Part shown: positions 33,271 to 40,423 of the stretch, piece after piece
How the letters are laid out: every line of letters begins with the position of its first letter
Position numbering within the stretch: the stretch's first letter is position 1
Assembly (NCBI GenBank): GCA_902384675.1
Contig: CABMCT010000065.1
Span: forward strand, 1-41,042
DNA: 41,042 bases
Direction of reading: 5' to 3'
DNA from: an uncultured archaeon
Lineage (GTDB): Archaea > EX4484-52 > LFW-46
Program-made: the position numbers and the translations under genes
Notes under the pieces: generated by a model
What the model was told of the DNA's origin: nothing
Database searches by the model: none
The model's input: only the letters and a program-made list of their open reading frames with translations

Positions 33271-33460
33271 GCCGGAGTCGCATAGCTCGGTAGTGCGACG
33301 GTCTCGAACAGTTTCTTTTCTTTCTTTTTCAAAGAAAGAATAGACAAATCTGGGTAGAAAAGAAAGAAACCGCCGACTTGCGCATCAGCGCAAGTCACCA
33401 GATATCTGTGAGCTAACCGTTGTCCGCAAGGACTCGCAGGTTCGAATCCTGCTTCCGGCG
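33271..33460 (+). tRNA. tRNA-Ser (CGA) with a 106-nt intron
   Basis: Class II tRNA: acceptor GCCGGAG/TTCCGGC with G73, D-stem GCAT/GTGC, anticodon stem ACGGT/ACCGT, loop CTCGAAA (anticodon CGA at 33305-33307), variable arm GTCC-GCAA-GGAC, T-stem GCAGG/CCTGC around TTCGAAT. The intron (33309-33414) lies between positions 37 and 38. CTCG pairs with TGAG at the intron end, the centre of a canonical bulge-helix-bulge with bulges AA|C and CT|A. Hairpin repeat R5 starts at the base after G73. Confidence 0.93.
33309..33414 (+). other. tRNA-Ser intron with two strong stems
   Basis: GTTTCTTT is complementary to AAAGAAAC at the other side of a pyrimidine/purine-rich stem (about 33311-33370), with an inner TTCTTT/AAAGAA hairpin. 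The second stem is GACTTGCGC (33375-33383) with GCGCAAGTC (33388-33396). The flanks CGACTTGC and GCAAGTCACC are the same as in the tRNA-Phe intron. Confidence 0.75.
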
Positions 33461-33661
33461 TTTTTCGACATTAGCCAATGGGGTTGGTCGAAAAAGCCAA
33501 GAGCGACGCAATCGATGGCAGACAAGGCGTCGCGAACGGATTTCGAACCATTCGCCAATTGTGCCGGATTCGAAAGCTTGACACAAAGTATGCTGATTTC
33601 CAACCATCTGCTAAATGCGTTGGGTTGAAACAAAAGATTGATGTGAAACGTTTCACATCAA
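33461..33661 (+). repeat. Composite hairpin repeat R5, directly after tRNA-Ser
   Basis: In order: arms TTTTTCGAC/GTCGAAAAA (33461-33495); spacer GCCAAGA; arms GCGACGC/GCGTCGC (33503-33533, loop AATCGATGGCAGACAAG); spacer GAACGGATTT; arms TTTCGAAcC/GaTTCGAAA (33541-33575); a decayed small stem GACAC/GTatG after GCTT; arms CAACC/GGTTG with flanking TTT/AAA (33597-33630). All main loops are 17 nt. It ends in a 24-bp perfect palindrome, half-site TTGATGTGAAAC (33638-33661). Confidence 0.88.
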
Positions 33662-33688
33662 CAGCTTTGGGCGAAAATTACACTTTAT

Positions 33689-34336
33689 TTACTTCTCCTT
33701 TAGCAATCTCGTAATCCCGTTCACGTGCCCTGCCCCGACCACAACAACAATCGTGCTGAACTGCTCCTGCAATTTTCTGATATTGCGCGCCATGTGCCGG
33801 TTTCTCTCCTCGATAAGAACTTCGTAAATCGCCGGGAACTCCCTCTTTAACTCGGTTAGCGCGCGCTCAATCAGCTTTTCGTCGGGCACCTTGTTCAAAT
33901 CGATTTCGGCAAGCATGGTAACACCCTTGATAGGCACGCCCACAAGCGCAGGGATTAAATAAACCAGAAGCTTAAGTTTGCCGAAAAATCCGAGTTTTTT
34001 CATCAGGCGCGAAACAGTATAGTTTATGTCCTGGTCGATAAAAGCACACCGCACGCCGTTCATTGTGGCGAATTCAACAGCAGCCATCATCTCAGTGCCG
34101 GGAAAAATATTCGTCTGCTTGCTCAGATTCTCCTGCAGCTTTTGCATTAATGTCAGTATTGTTTTTTGCAAAAAAGGTAGTTTCACCTCGCCTCTTTGCT
34201 TATAAAGCATCGCATAATACCTGTTATAATCGAGTTCTACTGCTATGCATTCCGGCTTCTTTTCCTTTATCGCTTCTTTTACTTTTTCGACACTTTCGCG
34301 CGCGATGTGCGATGTTCCGATGATGTAGACTGGCAT
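33689..34336 (-). CDS. TraB-family protein (archaeal)
   Basis: 215 residues. The family's marker motifs are visible: the opening VYIIGTSHIARESVEKVK, VELDYNRYYAML with the conserved ELD and Arg, and the closing VVVVGAGHVNGI. TraB/PrgY relatives may be membrane-linked peptidases or inhibitors acting on signalling peptides. The archaeal role is unknown. One weakly hydrophobic stretch (about 122-140, FFGKLKLLVYLIPALVGV) could contact the membrane. Follows the HAD gene in the same direction. Confidence 0.85.
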   Translation of the reverse strand: MPVYIIGTSHIARESVEKVKEAIKEKKPECIAVELDYNRYYAMLYKQRGEVKLPFLQKTILTLMQKLQENLSKQTNIFPGTEMMAAVEFATMNGVRCAFIDQDINYTVSRLMKKLGFFGKLKLLVYLIPALVGVPIKGVTMLAEIDLNKVPDEKLIERALTELKREFPAIYEVLIEERNRHMARNIRKLQEQFSTIVVVVGAGHVNGITRLLKEK

Positions 34337-34358
34337 GAGAGTAATTTCGCGCAGGTTA

Positions 34359-35027
34359 TTATAAAGATATTAGAATCTTGTCAAGTTTTGGCGGCAAAAG
34401 TTCTTCAAGACTTCCAAGAACTATATCAGGCGCGAGTTTCTTCAAATCCTTCTTTGATGTCGTTCCTGTCGCAACTGCAATGCATTTCATCCCCGCAGCT
34501 TTTGCTGCCATAACGCCCCATGGAGAATCTTCGAAAACAACGCAATCTTTGGGTGCGACATTCAGCTTTTCTGCGGCTTTAAGAAAAATTTCGGGATGAG
34601 GCTTGCTGTTCTTGATATCATCAGCAGAAACTATTTCTTGGATTTTGTTTCTGACGCCTATTTTTTGGAGCATCATCTCGATTTCAACTTTTCGTGCCGA
34701 TGAAGCCACAGCCATCGGTATTTTGCGTTTTTCAAGTTCGGATATGAAGTCAACCACACTAGGCAGAGCGACAACAAACGTGCTGCCTCCGGAAGAAAAA
34801 AATTCTCGCTTAACTCGCGCCAGTTCTTCAACTGTTTTGTCAACAAATGGCTTTTTCAAAAACTGCCGGATAATTTCAGTGCCTGATTGGCCGTAGTATT
34901 TTGAAAATACTTTTCGCGTCATTTTAGGCATATTCAGTTTTTTTGCAGCTTCGTCATAAGCCCACAAGTGCCCCGCGAATGCGTCAACCAGCGTCCCATC
35001 AAGGTCAAAGATTACTGCGCGAATCAT
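34359..35027 (-). CDS. HAD-superfamily phosphatase/phosphomutase-like hydrolase
   Basis: 222 residues. The four HAD motifs appear in order: MIRAVIFDLDGTLVD (nucleophile Asp8 and Asp10), AVASSAR, the KPHPEIFLKAA lysine, and VVFEDSPWGVMAAKAAGM. The helical cap after motif I (FAGHLWAYDEAAKKLNMP) is the type found in beta-phosphoglucomutase and related phosphatases. Substrate unknown. ATG 35027 is chosen since it begins the first strand directly; the frame is open to 35042. Confidence 0.9.
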   Translation of the reverse strand: MIRAVIFDLDGTLVDAFAGHLWAYDEAAKKLNMPKMTRKVFSKYYGQSGTEIIRQFLKKPFVDKTVEELARVKREFFSSGGSTFVVALPSVVDFISELEKRKIPMAVASSARKVEIEMMLQKIGVRNKIQEIVSADDIKNSKPHPEIFLKAAEKLNVAPKDCVVFEDSPWGVMAAKAAGMKCIAVATGTTSKKDLKKLAPDIVLGSLEELLPPKLDKILISL

Positions 35028-35049
35028 GAAAATAAATGGCAAGAAAAAG

Positions 35050-35202
35050 TTATAACCTCAAGAAATGCACCACTACACTAGCAAGAACAAAGCCGATTAT
35101 ATCGCCGATAAAAACCGATATGGACGGGAACAAAAGGTAAAAGACAGCTTCTGCAAGAAGATATACAAAAATGAAGACCACTGCCTTGGTTAGGTAGCCC
35201 AT
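35050..35202 (-). CDS. Small membrane protein, 50 residues
   Basis: From the ATG 35202: two hydrophobic helices, YLTKAVVFIFVYLLAEAVFYLL and SVFIGDIIGFVLASVVVHFL. The length and hydrophobic content make it a plausible real gene, but no family is recognised. It lies between the HAD gene and the mevalonate genes in the same direction. Confidence 0.5.
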   Translation of the reverse strand: MGYLTKAVVFIFVYLLAEAVFYLLFPSISVFIGDIIGFVLASVVVHFLRL

Positions 35203-35269
35203 ATTAAAAATATGGACAAAAGAAGATATAAGCCGCAACTACAATCTTAGAAAGTGCATAATCAAGAGC

Positions 35270-35671
35270 TCACACCACTTTCCATTTCAGCCCGTAATGG
35301 ATTATGCCTTCCTTGCCGTCTTCGTAAATTTTCCTGAAAACTGCCGTGACTTTTGCCCCGATTTTGACCTGGTCAAACGGCGCGTCCACAATCTGCGAAA
35401 CAAGAACAGGGCCGTTATCAAGCTTTATCAGAGCAACTGCATAAGGAGTCTGCTTGTCGAATCCCACAGGACCTGCATAGATTATCGAATATGTCTGGAT
35501 AGTTCCCTTTTTCTCGAACTCCTTTTCCTCAAGCACTCCTTTTCTTCGGCAGGTCGGGCAGATTTCGCGCGGGGGGTAATAATCAGTCTTGCAAGTCTTG
35601 CAGTGATTTCCAAGCAGCCTGTAGTGGTGCTTAAACCTTCGCCATAAAAGCGGAACTGATGTGCGGTGCAT
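35270..35671 (-). CDS. DUF35 zinc-ribbon/OB-fold acyl-CoA partner protein
   Basis: 133 residues. A rubredoxin-like zinc ribbon (Cys24-x2-Cys27, Cys38-x2-Cys41, KTDYYPPREICPTCRRKG) is followed by an OB fold (GTIQTYSIIYAGP ... YAVALIKLDNGPVLVSQIV, VKIGAKVTAVF). In archaea this family bridges acetoacetyl-CoA thiolase and HMG-CoA synthase into one channelling complex. Both partners are encoded upstream here. The ATG is 2 nt after the stop of the preceding unknown gene, so the two are translationally coupled. In most archaeal arrangements DUF35 follows thiolase directly; here two unknown genes intervene. Confidence 0.92.
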   Translation of the reverse strand: MHRTSVPLLWRRFKHHYRLLGNHCKTCKTDYYPPREICPTCRRKGVLEEKEFEKKGTIQTYSIIYAGPVGFDKQTPYAVALIKLDNGPVLVSQIVDAPFDQVKIGAKVTAVFRKIYEDGKEGIIHYGLKWKVV

Positions 35672-35673
35672 AA

Positions 35674-36084
35674 TTATACCTTTAATTGATTATTTTCCTT
35701 GATTTTTTGAATGAATCGTTGATAGTATATTTTAATATCATACCAATCATCAAAAGAGATAGCCACATACGCGTTGTTGTCTTTTTCTGCTCTAATGAAT
35801 AGGAATGGATTCGGACAAAGTGGATCACCTCTATAGCGCTCCAAGACTGTTCTGTAAGTCACACCATCCCGGCTTATACAATTGTCAGTAGTTTTAACTT
35901 TCGGGTATGATATATCAATTATTCTCTCAATCGCCTTTTCTAATGGGACTAGCCAAAGAATCCCCCTTTTTTCGCGTATTGGGATTCCAAGGTATGCTAG
36001 ACTGGTATTATGATGAAATACGACTTCTACACCTTCTTTTGGCATACTGCAGATTTCTTCGTATTGTCCTTCAACACCAACCAT
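35674..36084 (-). CDS. Unknown protein inserted in the mevalonate gene cluster
   Basis: 136 residues, family not recognised. Predicted to be mostly beta with a helical end. Visible landmarks: VEVVFHHNTSLAYLGIPIREKRGILWLVP, and near the end YVAISFDDWYDIKIYYQRFIQ. No cysteines suggesting metal binding beyond two single ones, no signal. The local base composition is more AT-rich than the flanking thiolase and synthase genes, which would suit acquisition from elsewhere. It directly precedes DUF35. Confidence 0.55.
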   Translation of the reverse strand: MVGVEGQYEEICSMPKEGVEVVFHHNTSLAYLGIPIREKRGILWLVPLEKAIERIIDISYPKVKTTDNCISRDGVTYRTVLERYRGDPLCPNPFLFIRAEKDNNAYVAISFDDWYDIKIYYQRFIQKIKENNQLKV

Positions 36085-36101
36085 TCAATCACTTTCTAAA
36101 C

Positions 36102-36156
36102 ATCCGTTCATCTCGCTTTGCTCGTTCTCGGCTTTTCAAGCATTGGCGCCGAAAGG
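36102..36156 (-). repeat. Partial composite hairpin repeat R6
   Basis: On the minus strand the spacers GCCGAGA and GAACGGAT are recognisable, separated by a shortened unit of CGAGC/GCGAG type, and preceded by a decayed CTTT...AAAG hairpin that overlaps the 3' end of the unknown gene at 36136. It lies between two unknown genes within the mevalonate cluster. It is the weakest copy and no tRNA adjoins it. Confidence 0.45.
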
Positions 36157-36480
36157 GCTTTCTCTTATTGTTGCTGATATAAATGCATGCCCAAAATTTG
36201 CCGTTACATATTCAGTTTCAATTGTATTCATATCTTTCTTGGATAAATAGTACGTCATGTCGTTGGGCACTGTAATTAAATAGCCACCGGATTTTCCGAG
36301 GTGCTCTATGCGTAATTCACTTATATTGGGTATGTCGGTCATATTTCTTGCTGCAAAAATATCATCGAGTAATATTGTTTTTCTGGGTTTGCCCTGCCCG
36401 ACACCTATAACAAGCACCCCATCTTCGCGCCCAATTGACTTATATCCATTGGAGATTCTGCGTATTTCTTTGTAAACCAT
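36136..36480 (-). CDS. Second unknown protein inserted in the mevalonate gene cluster
   Basis: 114 residues from ATG 36480, no family recognised. GREDGVLVIGVGQGKPRKTILLDDIFAARN and SELRIEHLGKSGGYLITVPNDMTYYLSKKDM suggest a beta-rich fold. It begins 12 nt after the thiolase stop. Its final residues (RESPFGANA) are encoded within repeat R6, so the gene end may have been remodelled by it. Confidence 0.5.
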   Translation of the reverse strand: MVYKEIRRISNGYKSIGREDGVLVIGVGQGKPRKTILLDDIFAARNMTDIPNISELRIEHLGKSGGYLITVPNDMTYYLSKKDMNTIETEYVTANFGHAFISATIRESPFGANA

Positions 36481-36492
36481 ACAGTCCACATC

Positions 36493-37659
36493 TTATTTTT
36501 TGAACACATGCACCACAGCCGTCGCCCCGGACCCGCCGACATTGTGCGTCATTCCTATTTCAGCGCCCTTAACCTGCCTTGCCCCTGCCTCGCCGCGCAG
36601 CTGCATAACTACTTCGCATGCCTGCTTTATTCCTGTTGCGCCGACCGGGTGCCCGCATGCCTTCAATCCTCCTGAAGTATTGAACGGGATTTTTCCGCCA
36701 AGCTTTGTGTTTCCTTCCTCGATGAATTTTCCGCCTTTTCCTTTTTCCGCAAATCCCAGGTCTTCAACAGCCATGAGCTCTGCGATTGTAAAGCAGTCAT
36801 GCACCTCGACAACATTGATATCTTTTGGCGCAACTCCTGCCTGCTTATAAGCCGCTCTTGATGCCATTATGGTTGCATCAAGGCGCGTAAGTGATTTTCT
36901 CTGCGCGAGCGCCAATGTGTCGGATGCCTGACCGGAGCCGACAATATAAACCGGATTATCAGTGTATTTCTTTGCAATGTCTTCCCTGCACAAAATCAAT
37001 GCAGCCGCGCCGTCAGAAACCGGGGAGCAGTCAAGAAGCGTCAGCGGGTCAGCAACCATTGTGGATTTTAAGACCTGGTCGACAGTTATTTTGTTCTGGA
37101 ACTGCGCAATCGGGTTCATTGATGCATGCTCGTGGTTCTTTACTGAAATCATTGCCAGATGCTCGCGGCGTGTACCGTAATCATGCATGTGCCTGCGCGC
37201 CATCAGCGCATAAAGCCCGGGAAATGTCAAGCCCTGGAAGCCTTCCCATTCCTCGTCTGCGGCGCCCATTAAAGTGGTTGTGACCTGGTCAACCGACATA
37301 TCGGTCATTTTTTCTGCGCCGCCGACAAGAACAACATTATGCTGGCCTGAAAGTATTGAAAGCAATCCCTGCCGGAGTGCCAAGCCGCCTGAAGCGCATG
37401 CTGCCTCAACGCGCGTTGCAGGAATATTCATGCCAATTTGGTCTGCAACTAAAGCGCCTAAATGCTCCTGTCCGGTAAGGCGGCCGGATGCCATGTTTCC
37501 GATATACATTGCATCGATTTCTTTTCCCTCTATTTTCGCGTCGGTTACTGCATTTACCCCTGCCTCGATGGCGAGGTTTCTCAGGCCTTTTTCCCAATGC
37601 TCGCCGAATTTTGTAAGGCCTATTCCTATAACTGCGACACGGAATTTTGAATTATCCAT
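36493..37659 (-). CDS. Acetoacetyl-CoA thiolase (archaeal mevalonate pathway)
   Basis: Condenses two acetyl-CoA to acetoacetyl-CoA. 388 residues. The nucleophile Cys88 is in [13 protein letters not shown]; the C-terminal catalytic region has [20 protein letters not shown] and the closing [14 protein letters not shown], the SCP2-thiolase style without the second bacterial-type Cys. ATG 37659 has GGTGAT 5 nt upstream; a GTG at 37671 is the alternative. It follows HMG-CoA synthase by 12 nt, clearly in one operon. Confidence 0.94.
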   Translation of the reverse strand: MDNSKFRVAVIGIGLTKFGEHWEKGLRNLAIEAGVNAVTDAKIEGKEIDAMYIGNMASGRLTGQEHLGALVADQIGMNIPATRVEAACASGGLALRQGLLSILSGQHNVVLVGGAEKMTDMSVDQVTTTLMGAADEEWEGFQGLTFPGLYALMARRHMHDYGTRREHLAMISVKNHEHASMNPIAQFQNKITVDQVLKSTMVADPLTLLDCSPVSDGAAALILCREDIAKKYTDNPVYIVGSGQASDTLALAQRKSLTRLDATIMASRAAYKQAGVAPKDINVVEVHDCFTIAELMAVEDLGFAEKGKGGKFIEEGNTKLGGKIPFNTSGGLKACGHPVGATGIKQACEVVMQLRGEAGARQVKGAEIGMTHNVGGSGATAVVHVFKK

Positions 37660-37671
37660 AAAAATCACCAA

Positions 37672-38778
37672 CTACTGCGCCCCTCCATAATGCAATTTCC
37701 CTTTTATCTTCGCATACTGCGCATATGAAACATATTCCTTGTCTTTGATGTAATCCTCAACTGTCGGTGCTGCGTTTCTTACTTCGTTCAATTTGTCGGT
37801 TGTCCTGAAAACAAACGAATCAGAGCCCGCACCTGAGCCGTATGAAGTGAGGAGTATCAGCTGGTTCGGCTTTGCAACATCAAGAGTTGCGCACAATCCC
37901 AAAATAGATGAGCCCGAATAGGTATTTCCGATCCTTTTTACGACAAAGCCGGGCGCAATCTTCTCAAACGGAATCCCCAGCTTTTTTGCCATTCCTGATG
38001 CGAATTTGCCGTTTGGCATATGGAATACCGCGAAATCAAAATCATTAATTTTATAGCCGGTTCGCTCAAGAAGCCCCTGCGTTGCCGAGAAAACATGCTT
38101 GACGTATGCAGGCTCTCCTGTAAATCGCCCTCCGTGGCTTGGGTACATCGCATGCGACCTTCTCCAGAAATCAGGAGTGTCCGAAGAATATGAATATGTC
38201 GCCTCGATTTGGGCAACTATCTCCCTTTTATCAGAGCCTATGATAAATGCTGCGCCTCCTGCAGCTGCAGAGTATTCTAAAGCATTTCCCGGTGCTCCCT
38301 GTGCAGTATCTGCGCCTATTGCCAGGCCGTATTTAATATAGTTGGACTTGACAAGACCTGCGCACATCTGTATTGCCGCAGTCCCTGCCTTGCATGCAAA
38401 TTCCGTGCTTGCCGCAGTGTAATCATGGCCTGCATTTATTGCATCCCCGACTATTGTTGCAGTGGGCTTTACAGCATAAGGATGGGACTCCGAGCCGACA
38501 TAAATCGCGCCTATTTCTCTTGGGTTGATTTTTGCGCGAAGAAGCGCGTTTTGCGTTGCCGCTACGGAAATTGTGGCAGTATCCTCGTCGATTCCCGGCA
38601 CTGCCTTTTCCTCAATCATAAGCCCGTTCTTTATGTCCTCCCCGTCCTTTCCCCAGACCTCGGCGATTGTTTCGGCTTTTATCCTGCGCTTTGGGATATA
38701 CGCGCCGTAGCCGATGATGCCGACGCCATTGTCAAGGGCTTTTTTTGAATTATTCATAATTAACTCAACTTTGTTCAT
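37672..38778 (-). CDS. Hydroxymethylglutaryl-CoA synthase (archaeal type)
   Basis: Joins acetoacetyl-CoA with acetyl-CoA to HMG-CoA, the second committed step to isoprenoid lipids. 368 residues. Catalytic residues are in place: Glu97 in [12 protein letters not shown], Cys129 in [11 protein letters not shown], His in FHMPNGK. TTTATAAAA ends about 19 nt before ATG 38778, suggesting leaderless expression; ATG 38757 is an internal alternative. First gene of the thiolase/unknown/unknown/DUF35 series. Confidence 0.95.
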   Translation of the reverse strand: MNKVELIMNNSKKALDNGVGIIGYGAYIPKRRIKAETIAEVWGKDGEDIKNGLMIEEKAVPGIDEDTATISVAATQNALLRAKINPREIGAIYVGSESHPYAVKPTATIVGDAINAGHDYTAASTEFACKAGTAAIQMCAGLVKSNYIKYGLAIGADTAQGAPGNALEYSAAAGGAAFIIGSDKREIVAQIEATYSYSSDTPDFWRRSHAMYPSHGGRFTGEPAYVKHVFSATQGLLERTGYKINDFDFAVFHMPNGKFASGMAKKLGIPFEKIAPGFVVKRIGNTYSGSSILGLCATLDVAKPNQLILLTSYGSGAGSDSFVFRTTDKLNEVRNAAPTVEDYIKDKEYVSYAQYAKIKGKLHYGGAQ

Positions 38779-38805
38779 TGGTGGGGAAGTTTTATAAATT
38801 GATTT

Positions 38806-39339
38806 TTAACAATGCAATGAGTTCATGTAATCTAAGCGTTCTTGATATTTCGTAGCTTTATTTCCTACAGATGGTTCTCCAGTATAAGGATGGTGTCGCA
38901 ATAGCGCCTTTTCAATATCCTTCTTTATAAGTTCAACCGGCCTAGCATACATTATATTGCCATCAATATTCAGTTTATTCGCTGCGCACAAATTACCGCT
39001 TAGAAAGGCACTTATATTATCTCCATCGAACACTTCTATCTTCTGAGTATTGTAATGGAATTCAAATATATCTCGTGACATAAAATCAAAGATGATTTCG
39101 TTTACCGTTGTAAATTTCCCTTCAATTCCTTCGCTATCTAGAGCTTCAATAATATGATTAAATGCCGCATCATCTACCGCGATTACATCGATATCTGAAG
39201 GCTTATCGCCTTTTCTCAGTTTTTTCTGAAGATACAATCCATAACTTCCTGCAACTCTTGTCGTCTCTCGCGGTATCTTGTGTTTCTCTATCAAGTTATA
39301 GAATCTCAGCAGAGCCTGAAACTGTGCATCATTATACAT
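38806..39339 (-). CDS. Nucleotidyltransferase-fold protein
   Basis: 177 residues. The polymerase-beta type nucleotidyltransferase core is visible: VAGSYGLYLQKK (Gly31-Ser32) followed by PSDIDVIAVDD with the metal pair Asp49 and Asp51, and a third acidic residue probably in FEFHYNTQKIEVFD. Such stand-alone domains include antitoxin-like, AbiEii-like and sugar-nucleotide enzymes, so the role is open; no toxin partner is next to it. Composition is more AT-rich than the flanking mevalonate genes. It is convergent with none and divergent from the exosome operon. Confidence 0.75.
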   Translation of the reverse strand: MYNDAQFQALLRFYNLIEKHKIPRETTRVAGSYGLYLQKKLRKGDKPSDIDVIAVDDAAFNHIIEALDSEGIEGKFTTVNEIIFDFMSRDIFEFHYNTQKIEVFDGDNISAFLSGNLCAANKLNIDGNIMYARPVELIKKDIEKALLRHHPYTGEPSVGNKATKYQERLDYMNSLHC

Positions 39340-39556
39340 ATATTACCACTTTTAAGTACTATCCACGCGAGGATTATATCAACATACGTATTTATAAATC
39401 TATCCTTACCATATAATATGTCGAAGAAAAGGATAATAGGGATACACCCAACATAACAAATACTCGTAATGTATATTTTATATAGTGAATTTTGTTGTTA
39501 TTGATGCTGATTCTCTATTATTTTGATTTTATATTTGAATTAAGAGTTGATTGAAA
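39340..39556 (+). promoter_or_regulatory. AT-rich divergent promoter region of the exosome operon
   Basis: 217 nt, strongly AT-rich. TATATTTTATATAG at about 39472-39485 is the likely TATA box for the rrp4 operon. TATTTATAAATC (about 39388-39399) is a plausible TATA box on the minus side, toward the nucleotidyltransferase gene. No gene seen. Confidence 0.5.
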
Positions 39557-40411
39557 ATGATACAATCTCAGACACACTTAGACAGACAGCCTGAGGCACC
39601 TGTTGCCGAGGCTCAAAAGGAACAAAAAATAGTTCTTCCAGGCGAACTCCTTATCGAAAGCAAGGAAATATTGCCCGGATACGGAACATACAGGATAGGC
39701 GATAAAATCTACGCAAAGCTTATCGGCATACTGATGCACGGCCCGCGAGTAATATACGTTGTCCCTCTTGCAGGAGCATATGTTCCAAAGGCAGGCGACT
39801 ATATTATAGGCGAAATAAAGGAAGTCGCATTCTCATTCTGGAATGTCGACATAAACTCGCCTTACACTGCGGCAATGTCCTCGATGGACACAAATGATTT
39901 CATACCGAAAAGCGCAGACCTTTCGCGATACTTCAATGTAGGCGACCTCTTATTCTGCGTTGTCTCGGGAGTGACCCAGAGCAAATATACCAATGTTTCA
40001 CTGAAAGACCCCAAGGCAAGAAAGCTTGTCGGCGGGCTTGTGGTTGAAATGACATCAAGCAAAATTCCAAGATTAATCGGAAAAGAAGGCTCGATGATAA
40101 ACCTGATTAAGGACAAGACAAAATGCTTCATTACCGCAGGCCAGAACGGCAGGGTATGGATTAAAGGAGAACACGAAGACATCGCGGTTGAAGCAGTTGA
40201 GATGATTGACAAATATGCTCATACACAGGGTTTGACGGACAGGATGAACGCATTCCTGACCGAAGCACTTGCAAAAAAAGGCGTGCATGTTTCCAGCCAG
40301 CCAGAACCTAAAAATGATGAGGATGAGGAACGAAAGCGCGGCAATACGTCGGACTCGCGATTGAGCGACGATGACCAAGGCAAGCTGGAAGAAGGCGAGG
40401 TAATAGAATAG
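39557..40411 (+). CDS. rrp4: Exosome complex RNA-binding protein Rrp4
   Basis: Cap subunit of the archaeal exosome, which feeds RNA into the Rrp41-Rrp42 ring. 284 residues from ATG 39557 (a TTG at 39551 is in frame). Order: N-terminal domain (VLPGELL, GYGTYRIGDKIYAKLIG), an S1 domain (PKAGDYIIGEIKEVAFSFWNVDI to VSLKDPKARKL), and a KH domain with PRLIGKEGSMINLIKDKT and GRVWIKGE. The acidic tail beyond about 245 is longer than usual. Rrp41 follows 12 nt later, the conserved operon order. Confidence 0.95.
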   Translation: MIQSQTHLDRQPEAPVAEAQKEQKIVLPGELLIESKEILPGYGTYRIGDKIYAKLIGILMHGPRVIYVVPLAGAYVPKAGDYIIGEIKEVAFSFWNVDINSPYTAAMSSMDTNDFIPKSADLSRYFNVGDLLFCVVSGVTQSKYTNVSLKDPKARKLVGGLVVEMTSSKIPRLIGKEGSMINLIKDKTKCFITAGQNGRVWIKGEHEDIAVEAVEMIDKYAHTQGLTDRMNAFLTEALAKKGVHVSSQPEPKNDEDEERKRGNTSDSRLSDDDQGKLEEGEVIE

Positions 40412-40423
40412 ATAGTGATTTTT

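Noticed and set aside
26685-33460. tRNA genes as attachment sites of an integrated element
   Set aside because: No integrase gene and no duplicated tRNA 3' end flanking a block of genes was found; only short hairpin repeats follow the tRNAs.
26400-33700. Resemblance of the repeat clusters to a CRISPR array
   Set aside because: Units are hairpins with variable arms and similar loops, not identical repeats separated by unique spacers; unit order is fixed and no cas genes are present.
33385-33714. Open frames across tRNA-Ser and repeat R5
   Set aside because: They overlap tRNA exons and the hairpins; similarity between frames at R2, R4 and R5 comes from the shared repeat, not protein conservation.
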